Source: Fomes fomentarius (taxonomy: Eukaryota > Basidiomycota > Agaricomycetes > Polyporales > Polyporaceae). From it: DNA of 64,000 bases. The notes below the pieces were generated by a model. That model ran no database searches. It worked only from the letters and a program-made list of their open reading frames with translations, and was not told the DNA's origin. Location of the stretch: positions 3,224,001 through 3,288,000 of the forward strand of contig JABYQN010000002.1 in NCBI GenBank assembly GCA_022606135.1, in the 5' to 3' direction. This document shows, one piece after another, positions 56,236-64,000 of this stretch. Made by a program: the position numbers and the translations under genes. Each line of letters starts with the position of its first letter. Position 1 is the first letter of the stretch.

Positions 56236-58150
56236 CTACAAAAACTCGGACGGGCGTTTCGCCGGGTCACCTCCGACCTCGTCATAGACCAATCCAGCCA
56301 CACGGAATGCAAGCTCTGTTCGGGAATCTATCAAGACTGAGTCCGAAGTGAGACCAATGGAACGAACGCACCATCTGCCTGAGCTCGGACAGCAGCTTCA
56401 GCGTAGACACGGACGACATCCTCCGTGCCGCTCGGTCGGACGAATGAGCGGCCACCTTCATAGCGCCTCACCAACTCATCCAGCTTCGATTGCAGCCCTG
56501 GCGGGCTCACCAAACGCCGTTCAGCGTCTTCCGTCTTGAAGACGTTCCGGTCGGCGACAACCACCTTCACGAGGCGATTGGGCAGATCCACGTAGAGGGA
56601 ATCCCACTCCAGGCCACTGTACGACTTGTGCTCCAATACTACCTCAACAAGAAGCATGTCCGAAAGCGCGTCGCCGACGGTCTGGTTGATCACCTGCGTG
56701 AGTTGGATGAGGTGGTTGAGCGCAGTTGATTGCGCAGGGGTGGATGGTTGATGGCTGGATAGCTTGTTGATAGTCTCAGGAGAGAACAAAACCGTGCCAT
56801 GACCATTCGCCTCGAAGTATACGCCGATGTCATAATGCTCAGCGGCGTGGTGGAGGTGCTTGACACCTGTCGGTACACACTTCACAGGAAGACGCTGCAA
56901 AGTGGGGGTCAGTACAAAAGGCACGGAATTGTCAGAAGAACACACCTCTGACAGGTATTTAGATGAACCTCCGTTGGCATAGGCAGTCTGTACGATGCCC
57001 ACTTGGATCTTGTCGTCCAACCCAGCCGACTTTGTGAGCTCCACGATGAATGCGGCAACTAGGGCAGCAATCTTGTCTCCGTCCAGCATGTGAAATTGGC
57101 CGCGATCGTCCAGATAGTAGTAGATGAGACGGTCGGCATCACCATCGAGACTGCAAGCCCTTTGGCCGGGCTTCAGCACGGAAGCCAGGGAAGGAGGGAG
57201 CTTCTGCGACGTCTTCACATAATCGGCACCGCATGCATGGTTAAGGGCACCCAGGGTGTCAATGGCCGTGTTCTGGAGGATGATCGGGAGCGAATCGCCG
57301 AGACGCTTTGCGAGCTTCTCTGCAGCGATAGCACCGACACCATTCGCACAGTCGATGACAAGTGGTGGAATGGCAGGCTTGCCAGCCTAGTACGACAGAG
57401 TTAACTTCCTTCCCTCTGGATAGAGCATTGCACTTACCACAAGCTTCTTAAAGGCCGTGCTGAGTTTCTCCAAATAGCCTTCTTCCGAGTCTTCGCCGTA
57501 CGCCTCCTTTGTTCCCTTTGTATTGATAGCCTTGACGAGATAGTGCAATACAGGCGTAGTCGTTACGCCTGCATTTCGAGCTTCGGCTCCGATGGCCTTC
57601 AAACCGTCCTCGAGAGAGGCGACAAGTGCTGGGCCGGATGGACGTGTGTCACGAGCATAAATTACCCTGGCTGGTTTCGACAGGTCGATCTTGAGATTCT
57701 TTACCAAGGTGTCCAAGGCCTCGATTAGCGCTTCGGTAGTAGGAGCATTAGCGAGGTTTGTAGCATGCGTCTCCCATGATGCCTCAAGCATCTCGCCGCG
57801 AGGATCAACAAGCTTGACTCCGTTGTCCTGAGGAACGACATGAGCTTCTGTTGAACCATATACAACCTATGAGGCTCATACAGGCTCAGGATTGTGAGAC
57901 GCCGTGACCATGACTCCAATAGTCTTGCCATCCAACCGCTTGCTCCTCAGTGAGGCAAGAATTCCAACTCGAAACATCACAGGGTCCAAAGCATTACCCC
58001 TAGGTATTCGTCAGAGCCATGATCTACTCCATCGAGATGTAAGACGTACAGAGTCCTGAACCCGGCAGTTCCATACTGGAAGTGCACGTTGGGGGGCTTC
58101 AGATGTTGGTCGGCAAAGGATTTGATCGCATCCACTGGCAGCGAAGACAT
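56236..58150 (-). CDS. PCM1: Phosphoacetylglucosamine mutase (PCM1/AGM1)
   Basis: 554 aa from exons 58150-58050, 57999-57882, 57827-57438, 57386-56946, 56894-56372, 56327-56236. Converts GlcNAc-6-P to GlcNAc-1-P on the way to UDP-GlcNAc for chitin and glycans. Active-site TASHNPEP (phospho-Ser), substrate ARDTRPSG, metal loop SLDGDADRL, sugar loop EANGHGTV, and phosphate loop [15 protein letters not shown] are all intact. Begins [10 protein letters not shown] and FQYGTAGFR. Divergent from alpha-SNAP across 285 bases. The intron at 56895-56945 is stop-free and 51 bases. Confidence 0.95.
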
Positions 58151-58435
58151 AAGTAACTGTAGGGATAGATGGGTTCGCAAGAGGTTGGAGGTGGAGGAAG
58201 CTGAGGTACTTATTTATATTCACAGCAACGTTCTCGATGGCCGCGTTACGCGCTGGGTTCTCGAGCCGGATCTCGATCGCGACGGGCGCAGGCCACGTGC
58301 GACGCGATGCGGATGATGCACTGACGGTCTCTCATCGCCAAGCTCCGCCTCCACTCCCTATCGTATCCTCAACACTGCATCCCACTTCCGTCGCGACATT
58401 CACTACCCTGTTAAGATTGCCCCTTTGTCCACATA

Positions 58436-59466
58436 ATGCCAGCCAAGTCTCAGGCTCAGACGTTGCTCGACAAGGCCGATAAGAAGGCCAACTCTTCCAC
58501 CGGATGGTTCTCCTCGGCATCTACCAAATACGAAGAAGCCGGAGATCTTTACCAGCAAGCTGCGAATGCATTCAAGATTGACAAGCAATTCAAGGAGGCG
58601 GGTGATGCCCACGCGCGCGAAGCTGAATGCAGAGAGAAGTGCCAGGAGGGCAATGAAGCCGCCAATGCATGGTGGAACGCTGCTAAGGCCTATAAGCGGA
58701 TCGACCCCGGACGTAGGTTCACACCGTTTTGCGAATGAACTCCCCACTCAGATATCAGGACAGTCGCTGTTCAGGCCCTTTCGCAGACAATCACCCACCT
58801 CACGAAAGCAGGTCGCTTCAGGCAAGCTGCGGATCGAGAGAAGGAGATTGGGCAGATCTACCTTCAGGAGCTGAGCGACCTCCGGAAGGCGTGCGAGAGT
58901 TTTGAGCGTGCTGCCGAGTGGTACTCACAAGAGGACGCAACGGCGTGAGTACTTCTACCCTTCTCCCGCCAGTAATGCTACATTATGTTGACACGAACAT
59001 ATTAGGACGGCGAATGCATGTTACAAGGATGCAGCCGATCTGCACGCGGAGTTGGAAGACTATCCGCAAGCGATCGCGCTATACGAACAAGTTGCGAACG
59101 GCTCGCTGTCATCTCCTCTAACGAAGTACAGCGTCAAGGAGTACTGGTTGCGCGCGAGTCTTTGTGCCCTTGCCATGAAGGTAAAGTTCAACCGTCATTC
59201 CACGCGAATACTCCTAATGCATGAACTGTCAGGATACCGTGACCGCCAAGCGTAATTTGTCAAAGTACGGATCTTTGGATACCACGTTCACATCGACTCG
59301 TGAAGCGAAGTTCGTCAACTTACTCGTTGATGCTATTGAGGGTGGTGACATGCAAGCGTTCACTGACGTGGTCGGCGAGTTCGACCAGGTGACGAAGCTT
59401 GACAACTGGAAGACGAGTTTACTATTGAAGATCAAAAAGAGTATTGATGAGGACACCATCCTATAA
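58436..59466 (+). CDS. SEC17: Alpha-SNAP (SEC17)
   Basis: 292 aa from exons 58436-58712, 58752-58944, 59006-59180, 59233-59466. Adaptor that recruits the NSF ATPase to SNARE complexes for disassembly. TPR-like helical repeats are clear: ADKKANSSTGWFSSASTKYEEAGDLYQQAAN, AWWNAAKAYKRID, AADREKEIGQIYLQE, ESFERAAEWYSQE, CYKDAADLHAEL; C-terminus LDNWKTSLLLKIKKSI with the conserved Leu pair used to activate NSF. Length matches the family. Confidence 0.95.
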
Positions 59467-59832
59467 TTCGGCTTCAAAGTAGTAGTGCGGTGGTTGCTAC
59501 GACTGTATATCACGATGTCTCCTGTACCACAACAAGTACCATTGGATTGTTGAACATATGCTCATGTCATGCACATGTCTCCTGAAGCTACGAATTGCTA
59601 CTCGTCCACGCCCGTAGCATTCCGCAGTCCACAAGATTCGGAGCAGTCGGTCGGGGTCGGACTGGACACGTCGATGATTGGCACGTGATTTGGACACCTT
59701 CGCGGTGGCGGCGAAGTTCGACGTTGCATCCTCTCTGACTCTCAGCCCGCTCGTTTAGCTCTGTCCCTTCGTCCTCGTCGACTGCGTCTTTTAGTAGACA
59801 CGTCCCTCGACGTGTCAAACGCGGCGAACGCG
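59467..59832. other. Intergenic
   Basis: 3' UTR of alpha-SNAP and promoter of NUS1. No gene seen. Confidence 0.4.
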
Positions 59833-61047
59833 ATGTCTTGGTTGGCACCGGTTGCCCTTGCGCTCTTCCATGCACTGTATCGGCTAGTCCTTGTATTCAA
59901 GTCTCTATCCTCTCACTTCAGCGAGGAAATTCGTCCACTGGTCGCCGATAGAGGACGTTCGAAACTTCCAAATCATCTAGCTCTATGCCTAATATCTAAT
60001 CCGGCCGCGAATGAGGATTCCAATGAAAAGTATATGCTCGCTAGTGTGGAGAAGGTCGCATCCTGGTGCCAGGCTGTAGGAATTCGTCGGCTTACGGTGT
60101 ATGACCGGGAAGGTATGTTTGCACTACACATATTGTGGCGTTATTGCAGTCGTATGGAATGAATGCGATAGGTGTCCTCACGCACTGCTCGCTGGACCTC
60201 CGTGAGCGTCTGCTGCCTCCAACCCAGGAAGACGACGTGGACGACTGGCCGGTCGAATGTGACATACGATATCCCCCCACACCTCCGCCGTCCGATGATG
60301 CCGACTCTAGGCCTGATTCTCCCCGTTCGAGACCCCCCATTCCCAAGCTCAGCGTCACAACTATACGGTTTCCCCCGCTAGTACCTAAGTCAAAGCGGAG
60401 AGGAAGTGTCAGCAGGTCGACTGTCAAACGCCGCCGGGTGGCTCGTGAGTATTCCAACGGTATAGGAATTCCTTTAGCTTTTTCTGATGTCCCACAGGGA
60501 GCGACGAGGAGAGCGAATCCCCGATGACCTTACATATCGTTTCCTACAAGTCGGGCAAACCTGCCTTAGCAGCTGCAGCCATGACGCTCCTTCAACAGTA
60601 CAATGACAGGATCGACAATCCTACTACCCACGATCCTTCGAGACCCACAATACAGGAGCTCAATGCGATACTAGAAGGTTGATAGATGCGCCTGTCGTCT
60701 TCTCAGTTACGTTTCACTCACTGTTATGACCCAGGCGAGTACGGCTTCTCGTCCCCCGATCTGATGATCGTGCACCGGAGACCACCTACCGGGCAATTGC
60801 GCTCACCGGTCGAACTTGAAGGCTTTCCACCTTGGCAGATGAGACTTACGGAGATATAGTGAGACCGGGTTATTTCGAAACGCTCTACACGATGATTGAC
60901 CGCCCGTCAAACAGCTGCAACCCATACCCTAGAACAAGATCCTGGTGGAATCGGACACCTGAAGTGCTTGAACCGTCTATTGACGAAGCAGAATTCAGGA
61001 GAGCATTAGATGAATTCGCTAGTGCTGAGATGCGTCTTGGGAAGTGA
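59833..61047 (+). CDS. NUS1: Dehydrodolichyl diphosphate synthase subunit Nus1
   Basis: 329 aa from exons 59833-60112, 60172-60444, 60498-60677, 60735-60858, 60915-61047. Noncatalytic partner of the cis-prenyltransferase making dolichol for N-glycosylation. Signs: one N-terminal membrane segment, WCQAVGIRRLTVYDREG, a long Pro/Ser-rich insert (YPPTPPPSDDADSRPDSP), HIVSYKSGKPALA, DLMIVHRR, VELEGFPPWQMRLTEIY and a C-terminal SIDEAEFRRALDEFASAEMRLGK. The last part matches the family's membrane/dimer end. The RxG motif needed for activity is not evident at the C-terminus. The insert is longer than in yeast. Confidence 0.85.
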
Positions 61048-61509
61048 TGACCTGTGTTGTGGGTTGTAATACGTGTTGGATGGATAGGGGCGTAGAGCTA
61101 TTATTGCAGCAATTGGACATTGACTGGTTCGTACGCGCGTTTCATGGTTATCACAAGGGTGAGCTTCGAATTCTTGTGCTACTAGACTCACAGATGTAAT
61201 CAGTTGGTAGTCTTATCACCGCCAAACCGGTGCCAGCCAGCCAGAGTATGTGGCCGAAAGATGTCATAGGCGGCCCCTAGTTTGGCGGTGTAACACATCG
61301 CGAGCCAGTCAAGGTAAGTTTCGCAATCATCCATCAGGCCCTATGGCATTGCACTTAGACACATCAAGGCAGGTGGTCTCATCAGACGCGTCTAAAACTG
61401 TTACTGACATGCAGTGCCGCGCGGAAGACCTCAGGGCCCCGCCCCCTAGTATATATAGACACGACGAAACTTTTAACGAGATCATTTTCCGCGACATCGA
61501 CCAACTACA
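61048..61509. other. Intergenic, hydrolase promoter
   Basis: 462 bases with a TATA box at 61450-61457. No gene seen. Confidence 0.45.
61450..61457 (+). promoter_or_regulatory. TATA box
   Basis: TATATATA about 53 bases upstream of the hydrolase start codon, in otherwise GC-rich sequence. The clearest TATA element in the window. Confidence 0.55.
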
Positions 61510-63966
61510 ATGCCCGACCTCGTAGACACCAATGTGACCCCGCCATCTACTTCCCCTACTCCTGCTGTGAATCAAGCCCTGCACAAGAGAATCATTGTCT
61601 GCTGCGATGGGTATGTACACACTGTCTACATTTCTCGCATCTTGACATCCACCTGTGTGATCTGGTAGAACGTGGCAGGATGGACTGGACGTGAGGCAGA
61701 GATCGAACTACACGAACATTCTCGTGCGTAATGCTCATCACGTATGTAACTTGCACTCAGCGTGCCATTTTTGACGTTTCGCAGCGCCTTGCAAGGTCTA
61801 TCAACCATGTTGATGACCGTTTGTAAGTGCCTTAGATGTCGGAGTGTCGCTGTCCACGGCTGACAGTGTGCCATACGGCGCAGCGCTCCGCCCATCCATC
61901 AAGTCGTGTTCTATCAGAGTGGCATAGGCACGGAGAATCTGTATGACAAGATTGTGAACGGTGCGTGCTCGAGAACAGTGTGAAAGGTCGGGGTACCGGT
62001 ACTGAGTACGAATTGTCCCAATAGGGCTCACTGGGGCAACTTTGGGTAGGCAATCGTCCAGACTCCACAGGGGTTTGCTCATATTGAATAAAGACATTCG
62101 ATAGCTGGGAAGGTGGAAGAGGCGTACGGCTTTATTGCACAGTGAGTCATGAACGCATAACCGTGTCGCCTGAGCCTTTCAACCAGATTGTTGCTCACTC
62201 ATCTAGCAACTACCGCCCAGGAGATGAGGTATGCCATGTCTTTTCTGAGTGACTTATCGGAAAATCACTTACATACCATAGATCTTCTTGTTCGGATTCT
62301 CAAGAGTGAGTGTATAACAAACTTTGTAGTCTACATTTGTACTCAGACGGTTCCATTGACTCTGACTATTGTTAGGGTGCATACACCGCTCGAATGGTTG
62401 CCATGTTCATTGTGAGTCACAATATATTCATGTTGTGATGAACCGAGCTGACGTCTTGGAACAAGGGCGCGATCGGCGTACTGGATCGAACAGATATGGA
62501 TCATTTCGCTTCTATCTTCCTCCAGTATCAAAAACGCGGCAAGGCGGAAGACGAGGGTGAGTTTTCCTTGTGTATGAGACGGATTGCCACTGGTGATATT
62601 GATCCCTGTGTAGAAAAGCGACGACTTGATAGGGAACTTGAACCATGGACGGGACCCAATGGACCAGGAAAGAAGCGTGTCAATGTTGGGCCCGGTCATT
62701 TCTCGGTCCGGTAAGACTAAGCCACGTTGCATATCCACCGCATAGCTGAGACAGAGGATCCCAAAGGATCGTTGGGGTCTTCGACACCGTTGGATCTGTT
62801 GGAATGCCAGAAGAATTGACTCTCAGGAGCGAGAAGTTGAAGAGCATCTTCGGCTTCCCAGACAAACACCTTGGTCATCACGTTGAACGTGCCTATCAAG
62901 CCCTTGCCTTGAACGAGACCCGAGCAGACTTTGTGAGTTTTATCTATTCTTCTTCACTGATCGAGGGCGCCACTGATGATACGCAAAGAATTGTGCGAAG
63001 TTCGAGCAAACACCAGCTGGAGAAGAGAGAGGACAGGTCTTGAGACAGGTAGGCTAACGTCCGCACAGGATAACATACCCATTAGCTGATTGACCTACCC
63101 ACAGTGTTGGTTTGCTGGTGAGTTACACACGTGCATGAACGAAGGTTGTACGACACGATACTCAATACTATGTGGATGCATTCCAGGGTCGCACTGTGAC
63201 GTGGGTCTCCCTTTCCAATGCATTCTGCTTGAGAGTACTGATTTCTTTTTGGTCAGATTGGAGGCGGCTTTAAGGAGCACGACCTCTCAGATCTGTCACT
63301 GAATTGGATGATCGTGAGCACACGTGTTTTCTGATTTGTTCGCTGTACCTAATTAGGGAACGATTGTCGTAGGCAAACGTCGAGGACGCGATCAGCTTTG
63401 ACTACGAATACGTGACATCCCTGCCTCAGCCGGAAGCCCCTTGGGGTACATTACCACCTCACAAGTCTGTAGTCTCATTTACGAAGTTACAACGTGGTGC
63501 TGACTTTGGCTGACTGATTACTAGTCCGCTGACTGGTATATACCAACTGGCGAAGGTCGCCCAGCGTGATCCGCCTACCGAGATTGATGACGTGACTCAC
63601 GAGGTCTATCACTCGTCTCTTCTCCAGCAACCACAGTTGACCCCTCCAGGGCTGCGCAAGATTCTTGTAAGCAAGCCGCACCTAGTCGACGAACTTTTAC
63701 CCTGGGAGTTGAAGGCGCAGGCTCTGTGGGACGACCAAATGAAGCTTACGGCATCGACCCAGGCACTGCACCCTGTCGAGAGATCCGAGACCACCGAAGG
63801 CTCAGAGTTCAAGAACTCTATTCTTGGAACGATCAGACATTTTAGGAATGGAGGGAATACCGAGGATGAGAAGATGTCTCATGTTGAATACGTGAACAGT
63901 TGGTTGGCGAACTTGAGTAAGTCGGGAAGTGGTGTAGGGGCATATATTCGGGAGCTCGTGGGCTAG
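61510..63966 (+). CDS. DUF2235 alpha/beta hydrolase (Tle1-like catalytic domain)
   Basis: About 480 aa from eighteen small exons (61510-61610, 61669-61723, 61785-61822, 61884-61960, 62025-62045, 62105-62141, 62207-62228, 62282-62305, 62376-62411, 62466-62556, 62614-62710, 62767-62932, 62989-63048, 63105-63117, 63187-63200, 63257-63313, 63373-63464, 63525-63966). Motifs: IIVCCDGTWQD, FYQSGIGT, nucleophile elbow GFSRGAYTAR, VFDTVGSVG and CWFAGSHCDIGGG, i.e. the Ser-Asp-His set of DUF2235. Related bacterial enzymes are type VI phospholipase effectors; fungal substrates are unknown. No signal peptide is visible, so probably cytosolic. Confidence 0.88.
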
Positions 63967-64000
63967 TGTACTGCGTCAGATTGTTGGCTTAGACTGTGCT

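Noticed and set aside
60113..60171. Apparent frame conflict after DREG in NUS1.
   Set aside because: Using the acceptor GATAG ending at 60171 instead of TTGCAG gives DREGVLTHCSLDL and closes phase.

Overview
The window is nuclear DNA from a filamentous basidiomycete, most likely an agaricomycete. Evidence: about 32 closely packed genes carrying roughly 175 short introns (mostly 50-60 bases, GT..AG, often with a CTGAC/CTAAC-like branch site); a neutral to GC-rich base composition; and fungal families such as NADPH oxidase, Pal1, Ice2, Dug3, a fused pseudouridine glycosidase/kinase and cyt-b5 sphingolipid desaturase. I assigned no species. Exon borders were read by eye and kept only where reading phase closed and the spliced protein matched a known family; CDS coordinates run from start codon to stop codon across introns.

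Layout. 1-7.1 kb: end of a NADPH oxidase gene, a RecQ helicase and TAF5, all +. 7.1-9.3 kb: two divergent uncharacterised genes. 10.4-12.3 kb (-): a secretory single-pass membrane protein with a probable frameshift in a C run. 13.4-21.4 kb: sphingolipid desaturase-like gene, ribosomal protein L13 (-), a short MetE-like zinc protein and Pal1. 21.9-25.4 kb: HIS7 (-) and 3-phosphoglycerate dehydrogenase (+), divergent. 25.8-29.3 kb: RAD51 (-), mitochondrial uL4 (-), RPS16 (+). 29.9-38.4 kb: a BRCT/BRCT/Myb Rap1-like protein, a Tim17-family complex I subunit (-), an EED-like WD40 protein, ESF1 (-). 38.8-40.0 kb: a secreted protein made of ten 34-residue repeats ending in Lys-Arg. 40.4-48.6 kb: NudC (-), a Siz/PIAS SUMO ligase, ADP/ATP carrier, mitochondrial Irc3 helicase. 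48.7-58.2 kb: pseudouridine glycosidase/PfkB kinase (-), MoaE (+), Ice2 (-), Dug3 (-), N-acetylglucosamine-phosphate mutase (-). 58.4-64 kb: alpha-SNAP, Nus1, and a DUF2235 alpha/beta hydrolase.

Most genes are single-copy housekeeping genes and do not form a pathway cluster. The loosest functional groupings are the divergent amino-acid biosynthesis pair HIS7/SER3-type and the divergent ribosomal-protein pair MRPL4/RPS16. The outstanding candidate for an undescribed system is the Kex2-processed repeat peptide precursor at 38,793-39,994. I saw no tRNA, rRNA, transposon, CRISPR array or viral sequence.
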